DNA from: Chrysoperla carnea
Lineage: Eukaryota; Arthropoda; Insecta; Neuroptera; Chrysopidae
Reading direction: 5' to 3'
Assembly: GCF_905475395.1 (NCBI RefSeq)
Contig: NC_058340.1
Location: 59,622,181-59,686,180 of the forward strand
DNA length: 64,000 bases
Shown: one piece after another, positions 35,701 through 50,700 of the stretch
How positions within the stretch are numbered: position 1 is the stretch's first letter
Layout: each line of letters starts with the position of its first letter
Translations under genes and position numbers: made by a program
The notes under the pieces: generated by a model
Told to the model about the DNA's origin: nothing
Databases searched by the model: none
Seen by the model: the letters and a program-made list of their open reading frames with translations, nothing else

Positions 35701-38700
35701 AATTTCGTCAAATTTTTTCAAAAAATATTTTTGTAAACAATTAATAACATATAAAAAATTCAGATTTTTATGTATTCATTGTCTTAGTGTCCGATCAACC
35801 TAAAACTGATTTAAACATTTTGTTACTTTTTGATTTGATAAGGTATACATTATGTCATTTTATATAATTTAACTTCAAAATAAATGATTTTAAAAATCTA
35901 AAAATCCAAAAAAATTCTAAAAATCCAAAAAAAAAATTAAAATGATAAAATAACTTCTCTTGGACGAAATCCTAGATCCGCCACTGGTAAGGATATCATA
36001 TCTAACGGGTAAAATCGGGTAAAATCGTTTAAGGGAACGGGTAAATCGGAGTCTACGCATTGGCAGCACTACTATGGTATCACAATGGGCTCTAAAGAAC
36101 AAGTGGATCCTTCGTGGACAGCCAATATAACCTAACATAACCTAATGGGACTCATCGTGGTGGATCGAAATGATAAAAATTAAAAAAAGGATGTTTTTGT
36201 GATTTTTCAAAGTTGAAATTTAGATCGTTTCAATTCAAGTTAGTTATCAAGTTTAGTAAGCTTCGAAATAGTTCTCATTGAGCACTATTTCGAAAAACAA
36301 AACCAATATTCATATAATACTTAACCACCAATGGCATTAAATTATCTATCAAATAAAGTCAATAATACTTAAGGCATCAGTTTTATAAGTATGTATTTAA
36401 TTTGGTTTTAAAGTTTTGCAACTACTACAGCTTGTCAGCTTGTTAACCATTTTGATAAGATAATTTGAAAGTTTAAACGATGCCAATTAATTACCAGATT
36501 TAATATTCAATTATTTAATATTAATTAAAATCGAAATAAAATCCTTGGAACATAAAAATTTGATGGTTTAATTCATATGCTTTTTTCAGGCCAATATATT
36601 CAATAATAATTAATTTTTTAATAAAATATTATGCAATAATCGATGAATCATTTATTGTATTTAATTCTATACACATAATAAACTAAAATATATACTGGTA
36701 GTGGTCTGACTACTTTTACTCGCCATATTGATATTTTTGGATAGATTAAAGTATGTTTTAGTAACCATAGTTATTCAAATTTTATAGCTTTTAATTTAAT
36801 TTCCCTAAAATTTCTAAAATCAATTTTGGTGTGAACTCATGTTTCAAAAACAGTGTAGCCTTAAATGCAAACCAAACTGGGCTGTATGTTCAGGACGCGC
36901 CTTTTTTTTTAGTAAAAATATTTACGGTTTTGAAATAAGTCTTTATTAGCGCAATATTATTAATTGCTCACGATTACCGAATATGTATGGCATTATTAAA
37001 AGAATCGAGCGCATTTAAGGAATTGATACATACTCAGACTATGGCACTTGGTACAACCTCAATAATCTGTTTTCTTCCACTGATTACATTAACAGTATTA
37101 TTCTTAACCCCCAAACTAAAAACAGGGTGTTATAAGTTTGATCGCTATGTGTGTCTGTCTGTGGCATCGTCGCGCCTAAACAGATGAACCGATTTGGATT
37201 TTTTTGCTTCGTTTGAAAGGTAATTTAATGGAGAGTGTTCTTAGATTCGTTTCAAGTGCAAATTTAGGATTCCGTACCAGAAAAATTTCTCGGGAGATTT
37301 TTAAATTTTGTACATTTCACTTGTTACAGCTCTTTACACAAGACAAAAAGTGAGAGTTAATCGGAAGACGTGTGTACGTAAATTAGCTAATAAGGGTCAA
37401 GCATTTCACCTTCACAACATTCAAAACGTTAGACGTAAAACAAATAATTGGTCTTCCACTCACGTCTTACGTTTTTTTATGTGTAATAGCCATTACAGAT
37501 TTTTAAATTTCTATTGTATGATAACAAAAACTCATCTCGTAAGTGGTAGTTCATCGATCGAACAAACTTTCAAGGGCTGTTTCACTAGCAATTCTTTCTC
37601 TTCATCATTCTTTTGCCCAAAGCGGCCATTACTGGACACCTGGACACTACGGGAGAAGTAAAAAGATATACATTCCAAATTACCTTTATATAATGAACCA
37701 TTCGTTAATGCTGAGCCATATGTTGGTTCAGCTTGTAATTTAACATGTCGTGTAGCTAAAATAAATGCTAAAATTGCCAGAATAATTGCATCTAAACACC
37801 CAATTGCGGCAAGTAAATATGCCCATCTTAATCCACATTGTCCAAGTTCAAACCGACCAGCTGAAGCACCACATGTGCGTCGTACATCAGGTGCATCCCA
37901 TCCCAATGGATATACACATACGCCGCCTAACATACATAGAGCTGTAACATAAAATAAAAAAAATTATATGAGAAAATCATTCACATTATTTAAAAATTGC
38001 TTCTAAAAAGTGTTATGTGAATCGAGCTAGAGTTAGATACTGTCGGAGTGTAACTAGCCTTTACGGTGGTAAAAATCTCTTATGCACGCTAACTACCTCC
38101 AAAATGGTTTTTCCAAATATAATTTAAATTTATCTTTTTTAATATATACGATGTATTCCAAGCAGCAAAGCTGAATACTTTTCATACAAGTGGGAAGCTG
38201 CAAATTGTAAGATGATGAGTACTTAAAGCACCTTATTTTCTCGCTTTTGTCTCGTAGTCCAGAAAAATAGTTCTTTTCGAAAAAAAAAAAAGTTACCATT
38301 TTTCACACTTTTGATTTACAGAAATGCTTCTTTACAAAATCGCGTCCTTATTTCCACCTTTTTGTCACTTTCAACTCTTCTAAAGTCTAGATTTGCCTAT
38401 TGTTATGTATACGAACACACTCTTTTTTTAATTCCTCAACAAAAATAAAAGGGGGGATATAAGCTTAACCGCTAGAGTGTTTCTGTCTGCCTGTCTACCT
38501 GTGGCATCGTATCGCCTAAACGGATGAACTAATTTGGATTTTTTTGTTTCGTTTGCAACGTTATTTAATGTAAAGTGTTCTTAGCTATGTTTCAAGTTCG
38601 AATTCAGGATTCCGTACCCGGAACAACCAAAAACTACGTCATGATTCTCAAAATCGATTCAGTTTGGAGAAGGCTCTAAGGAAAAAGGTAATTTAATAAA

Positions 38701-41700
38701 GAGTGTTCTTAGATATGCTTAGGGTGCCGTACCCGAAAAATTTGTCAAGGGCTTTTTAAAATTGTAAATTGCACTTGGTTAACATTAATTTAATCACATA
38801 ATTAGTTTGTAACATGTAATTGTCAATCATTGTAATAGTCAGTGCTGTTGACTTCCAATAATTTATCTATTGTATCTATTGTATTCTTATAAAATATGTC
38901 TATCTATAGGTTTGTGAGCATGCATAACTTGCTGCTAAATTGCGATTCAAGAATAACTCTGATTTAGATTTATTCGATATTTCTTATAATGACATACCCT
39001 AGAAAGGTGATTTTATAAACACCTATACCAAAATTTTGTTCATAGCATCAATATTTTTAAGCGTTACAAACTTGGGACTAAACTTAGTTTACCTTGCATA
39101 TTACATATATGCATGGTATAATAATAAGAAAAGTAATGAGACATGTGCACAGAATCTTGTGTTTCAAGAGTTATTAAGGTACAAAAATTAAAATGGTTTG
39201 GTCATTCATATACAGAGGCGTAGCTACCGCCGTATCAGCCGTATCAATGATACGGGGCCCCCGGGCTACAGAGGCCATTAATTGTAAGCAAAAATTAGAA
39301 AAATGCTATCAGACTTGTCACAATTGTCTATAGATGCAGAAATTTTGGAACTGAAGTTTTCAGCTATAGATGATTTAATAAATTAATTTGCCGAAAAAAG
39401 GCTAGAAAAGTGTATATCTAATTTGAATTGTTTGGCTAGTTCCATTTCTAGGAGGAAGTGATAATCAATAAATATTTATTTTAATTTAATGTAAGCCTTT
39501 TTGTTTCTTTTGTGAGAAATCTTTACCCATCATTTAGGCCCCACAACTAATTTTGTTACAGGGCCCCTCCAAGGCGAGCTACGCCTCTGTTCATATACTT
39601 AGATTTGACAGGAATAGAAAGGATGACAAGACATTTGCTCACAAAGCAAGGGTCTTGGAAATCTCAAGTGTTGATGCATAAATACCTACATACAGTCGAA
39701 CTGAATTGAGATTGTTTAACATTCGTTTCAGATTTTTAAACATGATTATGATTGTTGTTTATTTGTTATAAATAAGTGATAATTTAATGCTTATTGTATT
39801 ATTGAGATCTAATAATAGATAATGTAATTATTGTACGCAATGTTATCTCATTACAGTAATTATTATCATACGTAGAAATCTTCAAACAACAACAAAAAAT
39901 AAAAGTAATTTATTAATTTCTATTCTTAAAACACAATAACTTTCCTCTTTCACTGCACTTGAAAATTTTCAAATTAGAAATGTAATTATACTTTCCTAGA
40001 TTGCCTTAATAAATACTTTTAATTATAATTTCAAATACGTTGAAAAGTTTTATTATTTATTTATTTTTGAATTGACACATTTAGCGGAAGCGAGAAGTAG
40101 TGTGCTACCTAAGAGAGTCAGAAAATGCAAGTTCAATTCCTGCAAATAAACTTCGAATTCAAAAAGTAATTTTCATTCATTATTAATAAAAAATTTATTA
40201 TTTTTCAATTTTAAGTGGTGTAAGTAAATTTAAGTAATAGAATCCTATCAATTATTTTGGATGAGAATATTTTCTTTTAACAATTTTTATAAATGAATCA
40301 ACTCAAAATATAAATTTTTATTAATTGTATTAAGCCTTAATTTGTGGAACTCCATAATGATTAATTTTTATTTTATTTGCATTAATTCCGCTTTTTTTAT
40401 TATTTATTTATTGAAAATAATTTTTAACGATCGTTTCATCTTCTTATTAAGATATTATAAGCACACTCTGCATTAAATTGTCTTCTTCATTAAACCCTTT
40501 TCCAAACTGATTCGATTTGGAAGATCATCGCCAATTTTTAGTTTTTCCGGATACGGAACCCTAAATTCGCAATTGCAACATAGTTGAGAACACTCTCCAT
40601 TAAATTATCTTTCAAACAAAACCAAAAAAACAAAACCGGTTCATCCGTTGAGGCGCTACGATGCCACAGACAGACAAACACACATAGCGGTTAAATTTAA
40701 AGCACCCCTTTTTTTAGTTCGGGGTTTAAAACGAAAGCTTGTATCAAATTAATGGAGGATTTTTACATAATTTTACAGTCGTCGCTTGGATAAGAACGAA
40801 GTAAATGACTCCACCCACATCTTAAAATTAATTGTATTTTCGAATGTAGTTTATGAAATAAAAAGATTAAATATATTGTTGTAGGCCTATGTTATAGACG
40901 TGGTCTGAGAATCGGAGGTTAAACCTAAATTTTTTTTAATTAAATTAAGCTCAAATAAATATTTGGATTAACATGTAGACAAAACTCGATTTCTTTCAAA
41001 CACAATTATTATATATTACCAAATCTAAATTAATTTATTATGTGGTTTTCAAAATTTAAAAAAAAAAAGTTAAAAATGTTTTTAATATCTGGATATTTAT
41101 GAAATTTTTTTTTATTTTTAATTTAACTCAAATGGGTGTGTGAGTATCTAATCTACTACACACGACAAATTTTGTGGTAATATTAGATTTTTTTTTTCAT
41201 TTTTTCATTTATTCAAAAATTTTAATGAATTGTTCAAGTTACCTTGAGTTTTATAATTGACATTTTAATATTTTATTTTGAATTCTTTATTTTATACAGA
41301 ATGTCCACAAAAAATTAAATTAAACTTATTTTTAATGTACTGGTTTTTAAAACGGACTAAAAGGTATAAAACATTTTTTTTTAATATGATGTAAAAAGCG
41401 TGGGATGCTCTTCATGCATTCTTATTATCAGTTCCCTTAAAAGTTATCGAGTGTCGTCATCCTTTTTAACATTTAGTTCTACATCATCACCGACAAATTA
41501 ATGTAAAGGTAATATTTTTGCGAACATGACGAAAAATTCACAACCAAACGTATAATTTTTGAATCCTCATTGATACGTTTCCTGAAATGACGAATTCTTA
41601 ACCATATAGCATCGAGAAAAAAATTTTACGTGGAATTCTTCTCTTCATTTTAAATTGTTTAAATATTTTATTGTATCAAAACTAGCTGAAGAAACCTAGG

Positions 41701-44700
41701 CCAGCATTTTTTGTAATTTCCCAAGGGCGGTGCCATATTCGTCCCTGTTGATAGTCGAGTGAATTTCTCAACCAGAGTGAAAAATGTCGGACCGAAATTA
41801 GATTAGGTTTCGCGTTAGTTTGTAGAACAAGCTAATTATATAGTGTGTTCCCCGATAGAGGTAACTATACTTGTAAATTTTCTTATTTTTCATTTTAAGA
41901 AAAAAAATCATTCTTTATAAAAAAATTTTGCTTATTCTGAAAAGTATATAGGTATATTTAAAACTTCTAAATAATTTACAAGGAAGCCAAAAAATTGAAA
42001 TCACTTTTTTTCTGTTTGGTAAACTACCCTTCCTTTTTATAAGTTGGCAAAATCTTATTCAGAAAAGTTGCTCGAAATTAACAATTATGACTCCATACAA
42101 AATACCAAGAAGATCCGTGTATGTATTTATCTCGAAGTTTGATTTAACGCAACCCTTAATATATGAACCCTCGATAAATTTTGAATATTAATTCTGAATT
42201 GCTGAAGATTTTCCTCCATATCCCATCTCTTGCCCAGCACTATCTACATGAATTCTGTGTGGTCTTAGCCATGTGTATAAAAATACCACAATTACTCATT
42301 TAACATTACTTCCTAGAATTTCGTAGAAAACACGATACTTACGATTCTTTAAAAAAAAAAAGTTTTTTTTTTATGTTTATTTTCTTAAATTATAAATAAA
42401 TAAAAATAAAATATGAATTGCTGAAGATTTTCCTCCATATCCCATATCTTGCCCAGCACTATCTACATGAATTCTGTGTGGTCTTAGCCATGTGTATAAA
42501 AATACCACAATTACTCATTTAACATTACTTCCTAGAATTTCGTAGAAAACACGATACTTACGATTCTTTAAAAAAAAAAAGTTTTTTTTTTATGTTTATT
42601 TTCTTAAATTATAAATAAATAAAAATAAAATATGAATGTAATAATTGTTAAAGAATTTTTATAAATATTAAGATAGGAAGGCACGTACAAAAGAATGTTA
42701 TTTATCTTCAAGGTCAAAATAACGGTATATTATTGTATTTATTATAAATATTGCTATGTAAATGAGAATTTGGTCTACTTATTCAAAAAAAAAATTATGT
42801 ATATAATTATGGCAGTAGGTTTTTGAGATGTACTTATTTTAATATCTTTTTTTAAATTTCTTATTGATACATCATCATACAACACATTTGTTTGCATGAT
42901 TCATTTGATCTAAATGAGAAAAAGGCCAGTCTCTTGAATAGCTTTATGGCTTGTACCTTATAACGCATGACGATTAAGATTACCTCCATAAACGTCTTCA
43001 AACAGACTAAAATATATTTTTCAAATATATTGTTAATCAGATTAACATGAAATCATTATACCCGTCAAGAAACATATAGAAAATTAGCCACATCTCGAGT
43101 GCAGATTTTTAAAGCCAGCAGAACTATTTAAAAACTACAATAAATATATAAAAAAAAACATGCAATTAATATCAAGCGATGGAGATGCCGGTACATGGCG
43201 AGTTAAATATACATAGAAATTCTATAAATAATAAATTCAAAATTTCACATTTTTACCAATAATGTATTTTATTTTATTATAGAAAAAAATTTCAAAAAAT
43301 GCAAAAAAATAAATATAGCACACGCAACATCTGTGTAAAGATATTTTTGCCGGAAATTTCGTATTCATTGTTTTATTTTTCTTCATTTTATCTGTTTAAA
43401 GTTGAAAGAAGGATACACTCATTTCAGACCAAATATTTTCTCTGTAAATTGGATTAATTTCAAATTCATAACATATGGAAAATTCTTAATTAATTTCCAA
43501 TTGGTCGATTGACTGCACCAAGAAAATCTTAAATAAAAAAGTTTGATTCTTTATTATGAAGTATGACTAATTCTAAATCAATTCTGAAATTCGGGGGTTA
43601 TCCGATTATTGAAATAAATAAATGACTTCAAAAGTAGGTATATTTAGCATTGATTTTATGGTAAAACGGTAGATGGATGATATGTTTTCATAGATTTCTC
43701 CAAAACTAGTTGATGGAAATTTTAAAAAACTATTAAAGTTAAAATTTTAATAAATCATTGAAACAAAAAAAAAACTTCTTTGTGGCCGACTAACTGAGAA
43801 TGTGTGAGGTAGTGGGGGCACAAATTTAAAAAATATATGTTTTCAATTTTGATGGTGAATTGTGTTATAACTTGGCAATATAAGACGCAAAGTTAAAATA
43901 CATTTTTTCGATATCTGGAATAATTTTCAAAATATATAAAATTGAAAATTTTGTTCACATATTTAGCTTTCGATATTTTGAAAACCAAAGCAGATAACGA
44001 AAATTTTTTTTCTTATTTTTCGTTTACATTCATGAAGTTATAACAAAATTCATCATCAAAGTTGAAACTAAGGACAAATAATTTGTACCCCAAATCTAAA
44101 ATTGCTTTGGCGCTAGTACTACCTTAAATACTTAAATGTTTAAATTTACATCTAAACGTAAAATCAACAACATTTAATTTTTGTTGTAAAAACATGCAAT
44201 TTTTCATGACTATCAATTTAATAAAAAAACAATTAAATATTTTTAAAAAAAATAAATCAGTGAAACATTAAATTAACTATAATTGAATTAAACATAAGTA
44301 AATAAATAATCATAAAAAAATGTCAAAATTAATTGAACCATAATTACTTTCACTCATTGTAATAAAATACATGTTATAATAATCATTTTTCACGGTATTA
44401 GATCATCAAAATTACATAAAAATCGTAAGTAAAAATATTCTAATAAATAATAATTACTATACGTAGATAAATATAGAAAATGTAAAACGTTACTACACAT
44501 TCTATTAATAATTACATAAATTAGAAAAGTTAGGAGCGATGCGCGCACAGTTAGATATCACACTTTATCACATGCAATTTTTTTTACCTAGAAAATGAAA
44601 TTTTGTAATAAAAACAAAAATATGTGTAATAATAATTATGACTAACAATTAGAGATGTTCGAAGCGTAAATAATTACTGAAATTACCTAAAAATATAATT

Positions 44701-47700
44701 ATATTATATGAGTATTATGAAAAGATGAGTAACAAACGTCGTATACCTTTAGTTGTTGGGTTTTGAAGGAGGTCATTCGATCACTCATTATACAGTGTGT
44801 CGCATTTAAGATGAAGACACTCGCATATTTTCGTTATTTTTAGGAATATCGATGTGAAATTTTGCACAGTCTTCCAGAGTGATGGATCACAATTTTTAAG
44901 ATACTTAACCGAAATCAGAACTTTAAACTCAGCCTACTACAAATTGACAAATAGAGCCGATTCTTAATATTTTGCCAAGCGTCAGAGATGGTTAAAGTTA
45001 TCGAAAAAAAAAAACTATTTAAAAAAGTTGCTTAAAATATTTTTTTTGTACCTATATATACCTATTTTTATGACAAAATTCACATTTTTAATTTATTCAT
45101 TATTGGGGTCTTTACATTATTACAGTTTATTGAATTATTTTGTAATAAGTTTATTAAGTTTATTGAATTATTTGAATACATAACACCATTAAATTATCAA
45201 TTTGTCCAGTTGTAACATTCCATAGCATACTATTGACAAAATTAAAAAATAAACTCGTAACTAGTATGCTATGAAATGTAAAAACTGAACAAATTGATAA
45301 TTTAATAGTGTTATGTGTTCAAGTTTTTCAATAAACTTCTAATAATTATGAGTGTAGACCAAAATATTGAAAAAATTAAAAATGCGCATGTTTTCATAAA
45401 AATCGATGTATGGGTATTATAAAAATATTCTAAGCAACTAAACATCTCTGACGCTAGGTCTAATATTAAGAATCGGTCCTATTTGCCATTTTGCAGTAGG
45501 CTGAGTTTCAAGTTATGGTTTCGGTTAAGTATTTTTAAAAATGTGACTCTCACCCTGTATAATTGTCCAAAATTTCAAATCGATATTTCTATACATAACA
45601 AAAATATATGGGTGTCTTCATCTTAAATGCGACACACTGTATATATTTTGTAACGATAATAATCGCAATATTGTACATGTTGAATATTAAGAGTGAGAAA
45701 TATGAAGTATGCCACAAGCTGTGGTGTACCTATGACTTTTTAATTAAGTAATAATTAAGGTAAATAAATAATTGTATTTTTGATAGAGATATGCTCTCGA
45801 TGATTACTATGTAGTACGTTTTCGAAATTATTCATTGATCAAATTATATAGTAAAATCAGTTTTATAAAACTTTACTTATGATAAATATTTCCATTTTTT
45901 TTTTTACTAATCGAAAAATATCTTTATCAATATTAGACATACAGAAAACATTTTCAGGTAATTTTTATGTGCTGAAAAACACTTCTGGCACAATTTTGTA
46001 GACATTCTGAATCCAACGAGCTATCATACGAATTTATACGACCATGTTTTTCTATATTTTACCACTTGTAGACTAGACTATAGGGTGGTTTAAGGAAGTT
46101 CCTTAAATCCGTTATACTATCACAACGCCCAATCAATAAGTTAACAGTTTTACAAATTTGATATGTAATTTTGAAAGAAACCATAAATTGTTTGTCTTCG
46201 ATTGTGGAAATATTATACATTTATATAACTTTATTTTTACTATAACGTTCAGACTTTAGTGGAACACCTGCCCTTTTAACATTATAAACAAAGTAATAAA
46301 AACTTATACAATTCCTATAATACATTTATATATTTAATACATATAAGAAATTATAAACGTGTTTTTTTTTCTCTCTATTAAATAATTTATAAATATAACA
46401 ACTAATTTCCTATTTTGTTAATAAAAAAAAATACTATAAAACATTAAATAACTTGAATAACAGGGCCGGTTATAATCAATAATTTGGTATCATTTATTTG
46501 AAATTATCACATCAATCTTATCTAATTCAAATGTTTCAAGCTATGTTTCTAGCTATGAAAACATAAACATCCATATTTAATTTAAAACTGAGATTGTATT
46601 TTCCATATTTAAATCTAAGCACTATGTAGAAAATTTTTTTTTCACAAACTGATGAACGAAAAAAATAAAAATTTGTTTTTTAGAACTATGAATGTATATA
46701 TTGACTTTCAGACAGATAATAAATTGTGCTGAAATTTGTTTTTTAGACCATTACTTATTGTAAAATTTTCAATTTTCTTAATATTATCATTGGAGATATT
46801 TTCAAAATTATAATTAGCGAAAGCGTATCACGTTAAAGATAATCGAACAACTAAAAACTTGTTTGCTTAGAAATTTATTTTCTATATCACCTAGTGCGTT
46901 CATATATTTCGATGATTTAGAGAAATCATATTATGTATATTTGGACTTGAGCTACTTATATCGTTATAATTTGAGTTAACACTGATTTAGCATACGTTGT
47001 GGCTGTGGCTTATCAAGAACCATACAAATTGTTGATATAAAACTGAGTCTGTTAATTTTAGCGTGAAATTGACGATATTTTAATGGCGACTAGATCCCAT
47101 AATATTTAGAGAATGAAAAAGGGAGCTAAAAAATCCTCCTTTATGTTATTATCTGAAATACAATCAAATATGATCTATTTATCTGACTGAGTCTAATATC
47201 TTACAAGACGTTAAGAATCATTATTTAAAAATTTACGAGATTTTCAAAACCCATATACGAATTTTTGTTATTTTTTCATATGGTAATTAAATTAGGAATG
47301 GTTCTTAATTTATGCGTTCTGTAATACTTGACAATAAATTATACAATCTTTCCATTGCCTAATTAGTTGATTACACGAAAATCGTTTAAAAATTACCCAT
47401 TTTTTAGTCGCCCTATTACAAGTCGCCCCGCGGTATGCTTATGGTAGCTGGTTCGATTTCCGCCATCGCAACAAATTTAATTTAATTAATAGTTGTGATG
47501 GGCTGGTGTAATACATGGTATATGCATGAAGGAGGTGCATTCAGCCTCTGAAATTGAGGAGCTAATAAATGAAATTATCAGTGGAAAGGTGGTAAAACAC
47601 ATATATGGTATCACAATTTCTCGGATAATTACTCATTGGCACTGAATTATCATGTGAAATTTTATGTATGGGATTGTTTCACAAAAATATGAAAGCCTGC

Positions 47701-50700
47701 ACTGTCCCAATCTTTTTTTCTTCTATTTAGCAATATTTAGTTTTTTTCTAAATGCATGTTAGCTTAGTACACATTTATATGATAACAACAATTAACACTA
47801 GTATGTTACTTTGATAATTGATAATCTGGTATTGCTATTAATAGTTTTTATATTTTTTGCTTAGAATACACAAATGGTTCTACAGAGCGATTAGTCAAGA
47901 ATGATTCAAATAAAACTTGCTTTGATTATATTTATATCTAACATTTTTACACAATGTAGCTTTAGCAAAAGTGAACCCGAATCCTTACAATTTTTCTGAT
48001 TTTAACAAATATTTTAATATTTAAAAACAAAATTATGGTAAAATTATCAACAGTAAATTTCTTATTAAAAAAAAGGACGTCGTATATTTTTTGCTATGTT
48101 CTTTATTTTTAAGATCTGATTATAAACACTTTGTTGTAAGGTTTTGTAAGATTTTGTCAAAAACATCTCCTCAGAGCAAGCTAAGAATGAGCTAAGTCAC
48201 TCCTCAGAATAAGATAAGTTTCATTCACAAGATAGGTTTATTGTGTTTACATCACCTTGTATTTTAAAATATAACAGAGTACTTTCTTATTAATAAAAAC
48301 CTCACGTTTTCATAGCAAAACTCCCGTTTAAAAATCATACAACAAAACAATTTGTAATCTTTTCGATAACATTTTTTTTTCACAATACTTTTGGCTTGAC
48401 CTTTTGTGAGAATATTCAAATAAAATTATAACATTAAATAAATTAAAGTGTGTCATTTTTTGCAAGATTTTGGTTTGTTGGTAAATCACATAACAGTTGT
48501 TGGTTAAATGTAATCTTATATTCAAATTTCAACTAGACTGTCTTAGGAGATTCGCCGCGTAAAATCATAATTTTTTACTGAATATACCCCTTTAATAAGC
48601 AGAGGCTTTTTTGAGCTTTAAGAATTAGTTTTTCAATTCCTAATTGTATATATAACATTTCAACTTTAAATAAAAACTTCATCATTAGTCTGTTAGGTTC
48701 AAAAATATGTTTTAAATTGTTTAACACCTTCCGGTTATCATACCGGATGTATATTATTTACTTATATATTGTGTATCATACAATAATACATTAAAATTCT
48801 TTCAAAACCCCGGCAAATTCCAAATTATTGCAGAATGATTTATACATTATTGACAGCATTGATTAATAAGGAATATGCTTTTTTTTGAATTAAGCATGTA
48901 ATTTTGTACAAAATCTAAGGAAATATTTTGTATCTGAAAGATTACCAAAGTTTGTGAAAAGATATTGGTAAAATTATGGTGGAAGAACTGGACAAATTAA
49001 AATTATTTTATATGTCAATTTTTTAGAAATTTAAAATAATTCTTTCTTTAAAATAAAAATCGAGTTTTGATGTGAACGAATTTTAAAGAAAGGAAGATTT
49101 CATCAAGTTTAATAAGTAAAACCAGTAACTATTTTTAGAGTTTTTTTAAGAATACGACAGAAAGTCTTATCTAATGTTTTATTTTGCACCAAATCTAATA
49201 AGATTTGTCCCGAACACAAGTCTCAAGGTCCTCACTCTGTTATTTTATTAATGGACATTACTACGAAACTTCGAAATTATTCGCATCAAAAAAGATCAAT
49301 AAATTTTCCAAAAGGAATAAGTCAATATTCATAATTTATTATTAAATTTACTTTTGCTAATTTATTAATGGCAATTAACTTGCTTACATGTCTGCCACAA
49401 CTGTTATTAAACACCTAAAATTTTATTTCGAAATACATCTAGCTCCAAATATTATTTTTTTGTTAATAATTTCTATTAACATAATATTTGAATATATTTA
49501 CAATTAGTAACCAAATGATACAGGTGATTCCTTTTCGATGTCCTGCATTACAAATACAAGGTATCTGACTATAATATAGTTGCATTGAGTCATATAAAAT
49601 GTCACTCAGACAGTTGTCATTGAGTCAGAGTGGATGTTTGTTATTTCATTTGATTATATAGAAAGAAATATAAGTTAGTTCATTCATCCGTTATAGTGAA
49701 ATTCAATTAACTGTAAACATAAAAAATACAATGTTTTAATATCAACTAAATATCGGTGTATTCTTTGACTTTACTATTTAACAAAAAAACACAATACCTA
49801 CTTTTATTATAGTTTACAAATTAACTTTATACAAATTACTATAATAAATCGTGTATACACCTATATCATACAGGTCTAATGTATTAGTACGTCATCCAGA
49901 AAACCTTTCGGCGTAGGATGTGCGCTCTGATGCGAGTTGGTTTTTTCAGTTATTCTTACTGATTCCGTAAATTACTTATTTTCGATCTACCAGCTGGATA
50001 TTTCCATAGGTAGGAATTTTCGATTCCAGAATGTGACGACCTTCGCTAAAACTTAGGCTTTTTATTAGGAAGATCGAGAGGTATCGTGGTACATCCAATA
50101 GGAACTATATTCCTTTCGTACCTTGGTACATTATAAATGTAGCGCTTACTTTTTTTATTTACAAGATATTTTTCTGAAAAGTTAAGGTATTAATTTTAGA
50201 AGTAAAATACTTATTTGATTCTTAAATTTAATTTTATAGCTTCTTTTAGTTTTTACTGTATGAAATAATTGTAGTTTAAAAAAGACAAACTCCTGATTTA
50301 GTAGTCAACCCAATATGTGCATACTTCTAGTTTTTTTTTTTTTTTTATCAGTTGCAATATTCATATGCCTGTAGCGTATACCATCATCAAAACACGATTC
50401 ATAATCGTGAAAGCGGTTGAATTAATTATTTAATAACTTGTATTTGCATATTTTATTAAAATGTAGCCATTTAACATAAAAACCGGAACTATGTTATATT
50501 CATTCATTCACCAATGATGAACATTTTTATATCATCGCATCGTAGTATTTTTATTTTATGACTATAATGTAAACTATTTACTATCTAGGCCCGAATTAAT
50601 TACAAAATATAAAAATTTAAGCTACAATTACAAAAATTTATAAAAACTGCCGGCGAAAAACTATGAATATTTTTTCTATTAAGGTAGTACGAGCGCTAAA

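Larger units (their letters stand above)
32764..37683 (-). other. LHFPL intron 2 (4.9 kb)
   Basis: Contains repeats at 33060-33345, 34239-34595, 35900-36145 and 37105-37330. Otherwise AT-rich with no recognised function, apart from the open extension of exon 2 at 37532-37683. Confidence 0.8.

Noticed and set aside
37308-37661. Plus-strand ORF of 117 codons
   Set aside because: Starts inside a dispersed repeat and ends antisense to the LHFPL exon 2 extension; no family resemblance.
46087-46106. Perfect palindrome TTTAAGGAA-G-TTCCTTAAA as a regulatory site
   Set aside because: Isolated, short and AT-rich; chance is enough to explain it.
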